NCBI RefSeq assembly: GCF_039871975.1
Contig: NZ_JBDPLL010000001.1
Length of the DNA stretch: 64,000 nucleotides
From: Trichormus_B sp936914905
GTDB lineage: Bacteria > Cyanobacteriota > Cyanobacteriia > Cyanobacteriales > Nostocaceae
Direction: 5' to 3' (one strand)
Shown here piece by piece: positions 38,359-47,757 of the stretch. Every line of letters begins with the position of its first letter. Position 1 is the first letter of the stretch. Both the position numbers and the translations under genes were made by a program. The notes under the pieces were generated by a model, which ran no database searches, had not been told where the DNA came from, and saw nothing but the letters and a program-made list of their open reading frames with translations.

Positions 38359-39126
38359 ATGAGTTATCAATTAAAAATTAGAAACTTATACAAGTTTCTC
38401 AAGCTGACTACTTTAATTACTTTTACATTAATTACTTTTACATTATTGATAATTGGCTTATTATATCCAGACTTTGCCTTAGCACAGCCATCTCTCAATA
38501 CATCTACCTTCAATCCTCAAGGAATTTTAAGAAATGCTTTGCAATGGATTGAAGATTTGGGTACTATTGGAGCTATAGCCTTTATTGGCATTTATATTAC
38601 TGCTACCATTGCCTTTTTACCGGGCTCGATTTTAACTTTAGGTGCGGGAGTTATTTTTGGCATAGTTTGGGGTTCTATTTATGTATTCATTGGTGCAACT
38701 CTCGGTGCTACAGCAGCATTTTTCATAGGACGTTATGTAACTAGAGGTTGGGTTTATCAGAAAATCGCAGGTAACAAAAAATTCACGGTTATTGACCAGG
38801 TAGTAGGAGAAGAAGGATTAAAAATTGTTTTATTAACGCGACTTTCTCCCATCTTTCCTTTTAATTTATTAAACTATGCTTTGGGAATTACTGGTGTTTC
38901 TCTCAAAGATTATTTTATTGGTTCAGTAGGGATGATTCCCGGAACAATTATGTATGTTTACATAGGTTCTTTAGCAGGAAATTTAGCTCTGATTGGTACA
39001 GAGTCTCAACTTAGAAATCCCACTCTCACATGGATAATCAGAATAGTTGGGTTTATGGCCACCGTTGCAGTTACAATTTATGTAACTCGGATAGCTAAGA
39101 AAGCTTTAGATAAGGAAGTATCATAA
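38359..39126 (+). CDS. TVP38/TMEM64 (DedA-like) membrane protein
   Basis: Protein of 255 aa. A first helix (about 18-40) is followed by the VTT/SNARE-associated domain: FLPGSILTLGAGVIFGIVWG, AFFIGRYVTRGW, LLTRLSPIFPFNLLNYALGI. The re-entrant loop motif [F/Y]xxx[R/K] and the RLSPIFPFN core are typical. These proteins are thought to move or scramble lipids. It starts 3 bp after the glycosyltransferase stop, so the two are likely one operon. Confidence 0.83.
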   Translation: MSYQLKIRNLYKFLKLTTLITFTLITFTLLIIGLLYPDFALAQPSLNTSTFNPQGILRNALQWIEDLGTIGAIAFIGIYITATIAFLPGSILTLGAGVIFGIVWGSIYVFIGATLGATAAFFIGRYVTRGWVYQKIAGNKKFTVIDQVVGEEGLKIVLLTRLSPIFPFNLLNYALGITGVSLKDYFIGSVGMIPGTIMYVYIGSLAGNLALIGTESQLRNPTLTWIIRIVGFMATVAVTIYVTRIAKKALDKEVS

Positions 39127-39183
39127 AATAATTTGTGAGCATTCAGCCAATGCCTAACGGCACGCTACGGGAACAGCCATCAG

Positions 39184-39288
39184 CAGTCAGCTTTTTCAGG
39201 CTAACGCCAAAAATACTTATTTGATAACTAACCAATTTCTCAAACATTTTTGATAACTAACCAATTTCTCAAACATTCTGACTCCTGA
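39184..39288 (+). repeat. Dispersed repeat R1, copy 1
   Basis: It starts CAGTCAGCTTTTTCAGGC and ends TTCTGACTCCTGA. The ends GTCAG and CTGAC are inverted. An internal 29-bp segment beginning at 39221 is tandemly doubled. Related copies are at 47136-47211 (same strand) and 53291-53373 (opposite strand). Confidence 0.75.
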
Positions 39289-39472
39289 ATTCTTACAATA
39301 ATTCATAATTCGTAATCCGTGATTTCTTTCGGATTTTTTCCTAGAAAATGTTAAATATAAAACTGACAAAATATTGCTAAAGCGGTATCTCTTGTAAAGA
39401 GAACATCCTGAATATTTTACCTAAAGACTGTCAAAAATCTAGTTTATACTTGAGAAATCAGAGGTAATACTA

Positions 39473-41020
39473 ATGTCTAATTTAGAATTTGAGAGAATCA
39501 CAGTTCTACCAATGGATGAATATAATCAAAGGCTGGTAGCTAATGTTCATCCTGAAAATTGGGTGAATCCTCAACCAGCTGATTGTTATGATTTGGTAGT
39601 CATTGGTGCGGGTACAGCAGGATTAGTTGTAGCTGCAGGTGCTGCGGGTTTAGGTTTGGGTTTAAAAGTGGCATTAATTGAAAAAAATCTCATGGGTGGA
39701 GACTGTTTGAATATTGGTTGTATACCGTCTAAATCTCTAATTCGGTCTGCACGTGTAATTGGTGAAATGTGGAAAGCTAAGGATTTAGGTGTGAATATTT
39801 CCAAACACATTAATGTTGATTTTGCTACAGTAATGTCCAGACTACGACGAATTAGAGCAGGTATTAGTCATCATGATTCCGCAGCCAGATTTAAAAACTT
39901 AGGAGTTGATGTTTTTTTTGGTGAGGGTAAATTTGCTAGTAAAAATACTATAGATGTTGATGGTCAAATCCTCAAGTTTAAAAAAGCTGTTATTGCGACT
40001 GGTGCAAGAGCAATTAAACCAGAAATTTGCGGTATTGAAGCAGCCGGTTATTTAACTAATGAAAACGTTTTTTCTCTGATACAAAAACCGGAAAAATTGG
40101 CGGTCATTGGTGGTGGTCCCATTGGTTGCGAATTAGCACAAGCCTTCCGACGCTTGGGTTGTGAGGTAACATTATTTCATAATGGTCCACACATCCTCAA
40201 TAAAGAAGATAGGGAAGCAACGGATATTTTGCAACGAGTTTTTACTGATGAAGGTATTCGCTTGGTGCTCAATTGTCAGTTAGAAGAAGTGGTGACAGTG
40301 ACGGAAGGAAAACGACTTTATTTTTCATCTCATGGTAATCGAGATTCGGTGACTGTAAATGAAATTTTAGTAGGTCCAGGACGTTTACCAAATGTGGAAG
40401 GTTTGAATTTAGAAGCAGTGGGTGTGGAGTATGACCAGAAACTCGGTGTGAAGGTGAATGATTATCTACAAACTACTAACTCTAATATTTATGCAGCGGG
40501 TGATATCTGCATGAATTGGAAGTTTACCCATGCAGCTGATGCGGCAGCGAGAATGGTCATTAAAAATACACTGTTTTCTCCGTTTGGTTTGGGACGTTCT
40601 CAGCTAAGTAGTCTGGTGATACCTTGGGTAACATATACTGACCCAGAAATTGCTCATGTGGGGATATACGCAGATGAGGCAGAAAAATTGGGTATTGAGA
40701 TAGAGACAATTAAGATTGGTTTTAATAATGTAGATCGTGCGATCACAGATAGTCAAGAAGCAGGACTTTTGAAGATTCACCACAAAAAAGGATCAGATGA
40801 AATTATCGGTGCAACAATTGTTGCTAGTCATGGAGGTGAGATGATTTCGGAAATTACTACAGCAATTGTGAATAAAATTGGTTTAAGTAAATTAAGTAGT
40901 GTCATTCATCCTTACCCAACTCAGGCCGAAGCCATTAAAAAAGCAGCGGACGCTTATCGACGCACACTGCTAACACCAAGAACTAAAAAACTTTTAGGAT
41001 TCTTAACTAAGTTTTCTTGA
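39473..41020 (+). CDS. MerA-like FAD/NAD-linked disulfide oxidoreductase
   Basis: Protein of 515 aa. The FAD-binding motif VVIGAGTAGLVVAAGAAGLG is followed by the redox pair GGDCLNIGCIPSKSL. NAD-binding IGGGPIGCELAQAF and the second FAD motif NIYAAGDIC are present, as is the C-terminal HPYPTQAEA with the catalytic His. There is no N-terminal metal-binding domain and no C-terminal Cys pair as in true mercuric reductases, so mercury reduction is not assured. Cyanobacterial relatives are annotated as MerA-like. It follows the GT2-TVP38 pair by 346 bp, a gap that holds repeat R1. Confidence 0.83.
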   Translation: MSNLEFERITVLPMDEYNQRLVANVHPENWVNPQPADCYDLVVIGAGTAGLVVAAGAAGLGLGLKVALIEKNLMGGDCLNIGCIPSKSLIRSARVIGEMWKAKDLGVNISKHINVDFATVMSRLRRIRAGISHHDSAARFKNLGVDVFFGEGKFASKNTIDVDGQILKFKKAVIATGARAIKPEICGIEAAGYLTNENVFSLIQKPEKLAVIGGGPIGCELAQAFRRLGCEVTLFHNGPHILNKEDREATDILQRVFTDEGIRLVLNCQLEEVVTVTEGKRLYFSSHGNRDSVTVNEILVGPGRLPNVEGLNLEAVGVEYDQKLGVKVNDYLQTTNSNIYAAGDICMNWKFTHAADAAARMVIKNTLFSPFGLGRSQLSSLVIPWVTYTDPEIAHVGIYADEAEKLGIEIETIKIGFNNVDRAITDSQEAGLLKIHHKKGSDEIIGATIVASHGGEMISEITTAIVNKIGLSKLSSVIHPYPTQAEAIKKAADAYRRTLLTPRTKKLLGFLTKFS

Positions 41021-41067
41021 TGGGGTTATCCTTAACATAATTCAGGAGTCAGTTAACTGATAACTGA

Positions 41068-41325
41068 TTAAAGTTCTGATGCCGTATCAGGAGCAATAAT
41101 TTCTCCCGTACCCATTGTCAAAATCATATCCTGGTCGGTAATCAGTTCGCTGAGTTCTTTAACTTTTAAATTCATCGTTTCACAAGCTTGAGATAATTCT
41201 TGAGCAAACGTTTTAATATCATCACCATAGCCGCACTGATAAGCAGCCATGTTAATTCCCTGTTTGGCATTTGCTCTAGCACAATCTACTAATTCTGTAC
41301 CATGCAATTCTGTTGGGGATACCAT
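41068..41325 (-). CDS. Small conserved cyanobacterial hypothetical protein
   Basis: Protein of 85 aa read from the ATG at 41325 (MVSPTELHGTELVDCARANA); the frame is open to 41373, but the extra hydrophobic residues look like chance. It is acidic and helical, ending in IIAPDTASEL. I recognise the pattern (N-terminal LVxCAxANxKxGI, central GYGDD) as a small cyanobacterial family of unknown function. It is convergent with the MerA-like gene. Confidence 0.55.
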   Translation of the reverse strand: MVSPTELHGTELVDCARANAKQGINMAAYQCGYGDDIKTFAQELSQACETMNLKVKELSELITDQDMILTMGTGEIIAPDTASEL

Positions 41326-41551
41326 AGATGTAGTTATGATTAATAATACTTTCTTTCCTAGAAAGATTATCAATCATAATCAATGAACTCATCCCTCTAA
41401 TGGAGGAAACGATATAACCAAATACCCAACTTTTTAGGGAACCAGGTATCAATACTGCTAGGTTTGTGAACCTAGAATTAGAAAATTTGTTTGAGTAAAG
41501 GTTTTTTATTCTCCTTTTTTCTCCCTCAACTGCTATTTATATCCTGAAAAA

Positions 41552-42380
41552 TTAACCGTTGACTATTTCACCACCATTAGGATGTAAAACTTGACCAGAC
41601 ATATAGGAATAATTATCAGAAGCAAAAAGACAAAACTAGGTGCTACTTCTTCTGGCTATCAGGTTCTTCCCATTGGTACTTGTGAGCCAACCTTTCTACT
41701 TGTTCTTCTGGAAAAGTTGAGGTAATTAAAGGTGTCTAAATTGGCCCTGGTGCTACAGCATTGACACGAATTACCTTGGAGACTAGATTTTGAGAAAGGG
41801 AACAAGTAGAGGCTAAAATTCCACCTTTAGTAGAAGAACAATCTAATAAATGAGCATTGTTTTTATAAGCTGTTACTGATGTTGTATTGATGATAGAACT
41901 TCCTTTATGCAGGTTTTTTATTGCTGCTTTAATAAGGAAAAACATCGCAAAATATTATTTCTAAAAGTGCATTATAAATGAATGCTCTTGGTTAATATCT
42001 TCAATATTGTTTTTAGGGTGTTATTCAGCCGCATTATTGACGAGAATATCAAGCTGACCAAACTCACCTACCTTCTTTTCTTCTACCGCTTGCTGACAAA
42101 ACTTCTCGCTAGTAATATCACCTACAATACATACTGCCTTGCGTCCATGTTGTGCAACTAAATTTTTGCTTTCGTTTGCATCTTGATTTTATTGCAGATA
42201 AACTATTCCTACATCTGCACCTTCTTTAGCAAATGCGATCGCCACTGCACGACCAATACTACTATCTCCACCAGTAATTAAGGCGATTTTATCTTTTAAT
42301 TTACCACTACCCCGATCTGACTCTAAACCAGGTGCTTCCTGTGTTTGTGATGGTTGTAATGTTTTTTGTTGACATACTTA
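41552..42380 (-). pseudogene. Short-chain dehydrogenase pseudogene
   Basis: The N-terminal frame gives QPSQTQEAPGLESDRGSGKL and the NAD motif ITGGDSSIGRAVAIAFAKEG, then TAA near 42195. DILVNNAAE and TAA follow, then INTTSVTAYKN and LLDCSSTKGGILA, where the catalytic Tyr of YxxxK is now Cys. A frameshift near 41650 precedes the C-terminus ASDNYSYMSGQVLHPNGGEI with VNG and the true stop at 41552. At least four lesions are visible. The intact protein would be about 275 aa of the glucose-dehydrogenase-like SDR type. Confidence 0.8.
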
Positions 42381-42500
42381 ATAAGTATCCCCAGATTTGG
42401 TATTGTAAATCTCATGCTCAATGATCAATTAGTAATTATTAAGAATAAACCTTGGATAGAGAACTTCGACCCAAGGTTTACTTTCTGCTTTCGCTCCCAC

Positions 42501-42653
42501 TAGTATAGTAGGGCGGAAATAAATTACCCATTCCAAATCCCTGAAAAGCTTTTGCTGTATTCATTTTGAATCTTGTTGGCCCAGCCTGCTGGAAGCAATA
42601 TTTTGTTAGCCTAGCTCTTCTGAAAGAAAAATTTTGAATTCACGGAGGTACTA
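42501..42653 (+). repeat. MITE-like repeat R2, copy 1 (153 bp)
   Basis: It begins TAGTATAGTAGGGCGGAAAT and ends TTCACGGAGGTACTA. It aligns along its whole length with the reverse complement of 48031-48183, which is also 153 bp. Terminal sequences TAGTA(C/T) and GTACTA are inverted. It contains CATTTTGAATCTTGTTGG and TTTTGTTAGCCTAGCTCTTC but no reading frame of note. Confidence 0.75.
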
Positions 42654-43056
42654 ATCCTTTGCAAGTTCAGACTTTTTTACCCCGGATATTTGCAAAACGC
42701 GCTCATTTATGGTAAATGGGCGCGACTTTGTAAACTTCCTCCTCACATCTCACACACTCTTAATCTAACTACTGAAAACAAGTACAGAACTCTCATTTAA
42801 TGCAAGGATTTCTCCTTAGCATATGCTTTCAATTTAGCTATAATTATGGTGTTATTTATCGTTCTCTAGGAATAAACTAATAATAAACTTTAATCACTCT
42901 TTGGAAAGAGCAATTTAAAGTTAAAAATTATAGAGCATGAATTACGAATTATACAGTTTACTTAACATAGATGTTAATTGATGATATCAATATTAAACCT
43001 GATGATGTTACTATATAAAAGTATTTTATATCAATTTATAATCTGGAGTTGGAGAT

Positions 43057-43107
43057 ATGAAATTAGAAAATAATATAGAGCAAATCTCTACCTCAAGTCT
43101 TTCTTAG
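43057..43107 (+). CDS. Possible 16-codon leader peptide, or broken 5' end of the ATP-grasp gene
   Basis: ATG 43057 is preceded by GGAGTTGGAGAT, a good ribosome-binding site, and encodes MKLENNIEQISTSSLS before TAG at 43105-43107. After the stop the same frame continues, without any other interruption, into the ATP-grasp gene. Either the TAG is a nonsense mutation in an N-terminal extension, or this is a leader peptide ending in the stem of the hairpin at 43091. I cannot decide between the two. Confidence 0.35.
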   Translation: MKLENNIEQISTSSLS

Positions 43108-43131
43108 GATATACCTAAGAAAGACTTGAGG
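43091..43131. promoter_or_regulatory. Perfect 18-bp stem-loop before ATP-grasp ligase
   Basis: CCTCAAGTCTTTCTTAGG (43091-43108) and CCTAAGAAAGACTTGAGG (43114-43131) are exact reverse complements with a 5-nt ATATA loop. No T-run follows. The stem contains the stop of the 16-codon frame and ends 30 bp before the preferred ATG of the downstream gene, a position that suits translational control or a protein-binding site. Confidence 0.7.
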
Positions 43132-43161
43132 AATAATTCGGGTCTAGTGAGGGTATGGGAT

Positions 43162-44766
43162 ATGGTGAGAATAAATATTTCGGAACTAGAGCAGATTGAT
43201 AAATTTCGCAGCTTACAATTAACTTTACGCGATCGCTGGAAAACTAGTGAGTTATTTGACAACAGTGAAGCGGATATTTTAATTATCCCCTCTTTGAGTA
43301 TTGACCAGCAGGAACTGCAAAAAATAGAAGGGTGTGAACATTATGAAGAAAGATTACTATTTTCTTTGATGGGCTTGCGTAATCCCTGCACTAGGTTAAT
43401 TTATGTAACCTCAATGCCACTACATCCCAGCATTATTGATTATTATTTACAACTATTACCAGGAATACCATTCTCCCACGCCCGTCATCGCTTATTATTA
43501 TTTTCTACCTATGATGCTTCCCTGAAACCCCTCACTCAAAAGATTTTAGAACGTCCTCGTTTGTTGGGAAGAATTCGTCAAGCTTTACGATTAGATAAAG
43601 CTTTTATGGCTTGTTACAATTCCACATTTTGGGAAGCGGAATTATCACTGAAATTAAATGTACCTTTATATGCTGCTGCGCCAGATTTACAGATTTGGGG
43701 GACAAAAAGTGGTAGTCGGCAAATTTTTGCTCAAAGTGGTATCCCTCTTCCAGATGGTAGCGAACTAGTTTGGAATTCCGCAGATTTAGCAACAGCAGCG
43801 GCTGATTTATGGGAACGTCAACCGACATTAAAACGGATGCTTGTGAAACTAAATGAGGGCATTTCTGGAGAAGGAAATGCACTTTTGGATCTCCGTCCGT
43901 TGATAGATGTTGCACCAGGTCAAAGTTCTCATTCTCAAAGAGTAGCAGCAATTAGCTATAGCTTCTCAAATATGCGGTTTCAAGCCACACAAGAAAGCTG
44001 GACAAATTTTTACCAACGCATCCCAGAATTAGGTGCGATCGTCGAATCTTATATTGAAGGTGAAACCAAATTCTCTCCCAGTGTCCAAGGACGCATCACA
44101 CCAGATGGAAAAGTGGAAATCCTCTCCACCCATGACCAAATTCTCGGAGGTCCAGACAGACAAATTTATCTCGGTTGTCGCTTTCCTGCTGATGAAAATT
44201 ATCGAGTAAAATTACAGCAATTAGGTTTAAAAGTAGGTAAAAAACTTGCAGATAAAGGTATATTAGAAAGATTTGGTGTTGACTTTGTCACCGTTAATCA
44301 AGGTAATGCTAAATGGGATATTCAAGCAATTGAAATTAACCTCCGTAAAGGTGGTACAACTCACCCATTCATGACCTTGAAATTATTAACCAACGGACGC
44401 TATGATCTGTCCACCGGTTTATTTTACAGTCAGCAAGGAAAACATAAATATTACGTCGCTACAGACAACTTACAAAAAGACCACTATCGGGGATTATTAC
44501 CCAATGATTTAATGGATATCATCACCCATCACAGATTACATTTTGATAGAGGAACTGAAACAGGGACAGTATTTCATCTCATGGGTTGTCTTTCTCAGTT
44601 TGGTAAATTGGGATTAACAAGCATTGGTAATTCTCCCCAACAAGCAGAAGATATTTATAACAAAGTTGTCCAAGTTCTTGATCAAGAAACTAGAGGCGAG
44701 CATAATTATTATGCTCTGTTTTCCGATTATGCTTTTCCCATTGCTGGAGATACATCTGGTTATTGA
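43162..44766 (+). CDS. PGM1-like ATP-grasp peptide ligase
   Basis: Protein of about 534 aa. ATP-grasp features are MLVKLNEGISGEGNALLDL (nucleotide-binding strand and Gly-rich loop, about 230), VESYIEGETKFSPSVQGRIT, GVDFVTV and AIEINLRKGGTTHPFMTLKL (metal-binding Glu and Asn, about 400). This pattern matches proteins related to PGM1, the ligase that joins an amino acid to a ribosomal peptide in pheganomycin synthesis. I choose ATG 43162 because homology begins near SELEQIDKFRSLQ; a TTG at 43126 lies inside the hairpin. Substrates in cyanobacteria are unknown. It appears intact. Confidence 0.75.
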   Translation: MVRINISELEQIDKFRSLQLTLRDRWKTSELFDNSEADILIIPSLSIDQQELQKIEGCEHYEERLLFSLMGLRNPCTRLIYVTSMPLHPSIIDYYLQLLPGIPFSHARHRLLLFSTYDASLKPLTQKILERPRLLGRIRQALRLDKAFMACYNSTFWEAELSLKLNVPLYAAAPDLQIWGTKSGSRQIFAQSGIPLPDGSELVWNSADLATAAADLWERQPTLKRMLVKLNEGISGEGNALLDLRPLIDVAPGQSSHSQRVAAISYSFSNMRFQATQESWTNFYQRIPELGAIVESYIEGETKFSPSVQGRITPDGKVEILSTHDQILGGPDRQIYLGCRFPADENYRVKLQQLGLKVGKKLADKGILERFGVDFVTVNQGNAKWDIQAIEINLRKGGTTHPFMTLKLLTNGRYDLSTGLFYSQQGKHKYYVATDNLQKDHYRGLLPNDLMDIITHHRLHFDRGTETGTVFHLMGCLSQFGKLGLTSIGNSPQQAEDIYNKVVQVLDQETRGEHNYYALFSDYAFPIAGDTSGY

Positions 44767-44784
44767 TAGATTGTCAATAAGTGT

Positions 44785-45183
44785 TTACCTACAAAACTTA
44801 GCAATAGTTAAAACTAACTGTACACTGAAAATTTCCAAAATGGCACTACCAAGCCAATAACCAGTTGCAGTTAATAAATTGCTACTACGCATTAAAGCAA
44901 GAGACTGTAAACCGTAAATGGAAAAAGTCGTATATGCACCTAGAAAACCGGTTGCAATCATCAACCGTAATTCTGGGAGAATAATTGCTACCTTCTCCAC
45001 AGCCTAAGTAGAGAAGAATCCCATTGCTAAACAACCGCTGAGATTAATGAAAAAAGTTCCATAGGGAAAATTGATACCAAATCTTTAGGCAAACCACAAT
45101 GTTAAGTAATAGCGACTTAAAACACCTGTGATCGCACCTAAGCTAATAGATAACGATTCGCGCAGATTCGGATCTTGCAACAT
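44785..45183 (-). pseudogene. crcB: Fluoride exporter pseudogene
   Basis: From ATG 45183 a single frame of 133 codons encodes a four-helix CrcB protein: LSISLGAITGVLSRYYLTLW, FINLSGCLAMGFFST, IATGFLGAYTTFSIYG and LGSAILEIFSVQLVLTIAKF. The Gly-Tyr-Thr-Thr-Phe-Ser signature of the fluoride channel is intact. Two stops break it: TAA near 45088 and TAG near 45004. No fluoride riboswitch is recognisable upstream. Region 45184-45479 has nothing else I can support. Confidence 0.8.
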
Positions 45184-45479
45184 ATTGACAAATTTGATTG
45201 GTGAATCAGGTCATAAATCATCTCCTGTATTTCCATCTCGAAAAAAGAAGATAAAAGCCTTGTGTCGCCAGGGTCGATACCCGATGTGTGGAGATGTCTA
45301 ATAGGTAAGTTGAAATCTCGACTCCAGCAAAGAACAGGATTGGACTAAAGCTAATGTAATGCCATAATTTAAAATTTCGTAATTATATCATATATTTTTC
45401 TCTGCATGACTATATTAACTAAACAAGATATTTTTTGATATTATAACTAGATAAATCATAGTTAACGAAACTGATAATA

Positions 45480-45910
45480 ATGAGCAACGTTACCAGAGTG
45501 GGTCGCTACGTGGAGCAACCTACAAAATATAAAGCTTTTATCCCTAGTCCACTTCCTCCAGTACCTGAAATTAATATGTATCAGGAGATGTGGCAAATAC
45601 TATCTCAAGCAGATTTAGCATTAGGTCGTCTAGATGGTTCTACAGATGCCTTGCCTAACCCAGATTTATTTGTATTTATGTATGTTCGGACAGAAGCTGT
45701 TTTTTCTAGTCAGATTGAGGGTACACAAGCCTCACTAATGGATGTTTTAGAATTTGAAGCTAAAGCACTAGAACCGATAATCCTCAAGATTTAGCTGAGG
45801 TAGTTAACTATATCGCAGCTGTTAATTATGGTCTTGAAAGGTTGGCGGATTTACCTATATCTCTGAGACTAATTCGGGAAATTTACAAGAAGTTAATGAG
45901 ATGTATTTGA
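45480..45910 (+). pseudogene. Fic-family protein N-terminal remnant
   Basis: The frame starts MSNVTRVGRYVEQPTKYKAF and contains VRTEAVFSSQIEGTQASLMD, the conserved inhibitory-helix region (SSxIEG) of Fic proteins. A one-base loss near 45778 shifts the frame; homology continues as DNPQDLAEVVNYIAAVNYGL, ERLADLPISLRLIREIYKK, and stops at 45908-45910. The catalytic HPFxxGNGR motif is missing. The intact protein would AMPylate target proteins. Confidence 0.78.
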
Positions 45911-45945
45911 AGATTCTTGATAATATTCCCTAGCAGCTAAACTCA

Positions 45946-45971
45946 ATTGTATTTTTATTGTATTTTTACAG
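45946..45971 (+). repeat. 26-bp motif shared with 34894-34919
   Basis: Two tandem ATTGTATTTTT units followed by ACAG occur identically at 34894-34919. In both places the motif lies beside a broken gene. It could mark a shared element end, or be a simple-sequence coincidence. Confidence 0.45.
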
Positions 45972-46117
45972 ATGTAGCGTGAGACCCGTACTTCTCTAAC
46001 AGGTTTTCATCACTATACATCAAAGTTTAACTGGATACAATCAAGACATAGCTAAACTAATGCTGTTATCTAGTCAAAATTAAACAAAACTATGCAGCAT
46101 TAACAGGAGATATCAAT

Positions 46118-46987
46118 ATGGGAAACCAAACAAAAACTGCTGCTTTGTTAGCAGCACTTAGTGGCTTATTAATTGCAATTAGTTATTGGGTAATTGGTGG
46201 TAGTAGCGGCTTAATCATCGGCATTGGATTAGCAGCAGTTACAAACCTATTTTCTTGGTATCAATCTGATAAAATTGCTTTGGGAGTTTATAACGCCCAA
46301 CCTGTTGGCGAAGCCCAAGCACCCGCACTTTATCGCATGGTAGAAAGGCTGTCAGCCCGTGTTAATATTCCCATGCCAAGAGTTTACATTGTTCCTGGAC
46401 AAACTGCCAATGCTTTTGCTACAGGAAGAGATCCAGAACACGCTGCGGTTGCTGTTACTGAAGGCATTTTAAATATATTATCAGAGGAAGAATTAGAAGG
46501 GGTAATTGCTCACGAACTCACCCACATTATTAATCGTGATACCTTAACTCAAGCCGTTGCCGCTACTGTCGCCGGTGGAATTTCTTTCCTTGCACAAATG
46601 TTGAGTTACAGCCTTTGGTTTGGTGGTGCTTCAAGAGATAATGAAAGAGGTGGTAATCCTTTGGGTGTGCTGGTGACAGTGATCCTTGCACCTATAGCCG
46701 CGACAATTATTCAGTTAGCAATTTCCCGCACCAGAGAATTTTCTGCTGATGCTGGTGCTGCAAAATTAACAGGTAATCCCCGCGCCTTAGCTAGGGCTTT
46801 ACAAAGATTAGAAGCTAGTGCAATAGAAATGCCTTTAAATGCTAATCCAGCTTTTGAACCATTGTTAATTATTCATCCCATTTCTCGACAGTTTTTAGGT
46901 AATTTGTTCTCCAGTCACCCTAGAACTGAGATGCGTGTGGAAGCTTTACTAAAGTTGGAACAAGATTTTGCAAAAATTAATAAATAA
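46118..46987 (+). CDS. htpX: M48-family membrane zinc metalloprotease
   Basis: Protein of 289 aa. Two N-terminal membrane helices (about 8-25 and 30-45) precede the zinc site HELTH (His132, Glu133, His136) with the third ligand Glu207 in REFSADAGA. Two further hydrophobic segments lie between about 143-195. It degrades misfolded membrane proteins at the cytoplasmic side. A GGAG site precedes the ATG. The stop codon is inside a hairpin (46964-47000). It appears intact. Confidence 0.88.
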   Translation: MGNQTKTAALLAALSGLLIAISYWVIGGSSGLIIGIGLAAVTNLFSWYQSDKIALGVYNAQPVGEAQAPALYRMVERLSARVNIPMPRVYIVPGQTANAFATGRDPEHAAVAVTEGILNILSEEELEGVIAHELTHIINRDTLTQAVAATVAGGISFLAQMLSYSLWFGGASRDNERGGNPLGVLVTVILAPIAATIIQLAISRTREFSADAGAAKLTGNPRALARALQRLEASAIEMPLNANPAFEPLLIIHPISRQFLGNLFSSHPRTEMRVEALLKLEQDFAKINK

Positions 46988-47042
46988 TTTTTGCAAAATC
47001 TCCGATTTCTTTGAGCGGGGATCTGAATACTGGGAGATCCCC
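46964..47042 (+). terminator. Two hairpins at the end of htpX
   Basis: The first is a perfect 16-bp inverted repeat, GATTTTGCAAAAATTA (46964-46979) and TAATTTTTGCAAAATC (46985-47000), with a 5-nt loop and the TAA stop at its edge. The second pairs GGGGATCT (47017-47024) with AGATCCCC (47035-47042). Neither has a classical U-tract, so the terminator role is likely rather than certain. Confidence 0.5.
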
Positions 47043-47135
47043 ATCAATCCACACCACTTGCTTGATGTTGGGGAACTTATCCACCGCAGTTACTTCCATT
47101 AAACAGGGGTTGGAATAGTTTGAAGAAAAGTTAGA

Positions 47136-47211
47136 CAGTCAGCTTTTTCAGGCTAAGGCCAAAAATACCTGTTTGATAATTAACCAATTAATCAAACATT
47201 CTGACTTCTGA
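47136..47211 (+). repeat. Dispersed repeat R1, copy 2
   Basis: CAGTCAGCTTTTTCAGGC to TTCTGACTTCTGA, 76 bp, without the internal doubling seen at 39184. It has the same GTCAG/CTGAC inverted ends as the other copies. Confidence 0.75.
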
Positions 47212-47285
47212 AGTCCTACGTGTTTTTTCCCTGACGCGAGATGTGATCGCTTCTTAAATCTTACAAAAAACTAGGAATTTCTGGG

Positions 47286-47435
47286 TTAGGTTCTGAATAT
47301 AGGGACATTAATCTGCTGTTCTTCTTGATTTATTTGAGTCTTTTCAGTAGCACTAATCATAGATAATAGTTTAGGTAAAACTAGACAAACAACAGTATTT
47401 AACAGAGTTAAAAGTACACCATCTATTAAACTCAT
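47286..47435 (-). CDS. Tiny hydrophobic protein, paralogue of the downstream-numbered gene at 47758
   Basis: Protein of 49 aa. A perfect AAGGAGG (47450-47444) stands 8 bp before ATG 47435. The N-terminus MSLIDGVLLTLLNTVVCLVL continues PKLLSMI and then a polar Gln/Glu-rich tail. Residues 2-27 match position by position the start of the neighbouring gene (GLIDAVLITVINAAACLALP, KLLSML), so they are paralogues. The hydrophobic stretch could be a membrane helix or export signal. A 15-bp tandem duplication (47448-47477) follows the ribosome-binding site upstream. The function is unknown. Confidence 0.65.
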   Translation of the reverse strand: MSLIDGVLLTLLNTVVCLVLPKLLSMISATEKTQINQEEQQINVPIFRT

Positions 47436-47757
47436 GGATAATTCCTCCTTAAAAGAAAATGACTTAAAAGAAAATGATTTGTAATATTAATTTTTAGTAT
47501 GTACTAAAATGGTTGTGTTGGCATAACTGTTAGTCTTTGAATTTCTTCTATTAGATATAAGTTAACCAAATATAGTATTAATGTTCATTTACATAAAGAT
47601 ATATAAAGTTAAATAACTTAAACTTTTTTAATCAAGTTCATAAAAAGTGAGCAAAATAGAAGGGTAAAAGGTGAACAGTTTTTCCTCTTACCCTGATTTT
47701 GATTAATTTCCCCATCAAAAATATCAAATTAGCCTGGTATCAATGCCAATATTCCCT

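Noticed and set aside
39473..41020. Bona fide mercuric reductase
   Set aside because: The N-terminal metal-binding domain and the C-terminal Cys pair of MerA are absent and no mer operon genes are nearby, so only a MerA-like call is justified.
42698..42724. Hairpin CGCGCTCATTTA/TAAATGGGCGCG
   Set aside because: It is a good stem with one wobble, but there is no adjacent gene end or start and no T-run, so no role can be supported.
45254..45330. tRNA-like stretch (AGGGTCGATACCCGAT)
   Set aside because: It has a TPsiC-like look but no matching acceptor, D or anticodon arms could be folded around it.
45184..45375. Open minus-strand frames upstream of the crcB pseudogene
   Set aside because: Partial hydrophobic reading is possible in one frame, but no start, no family motif and no continuity with crcB.
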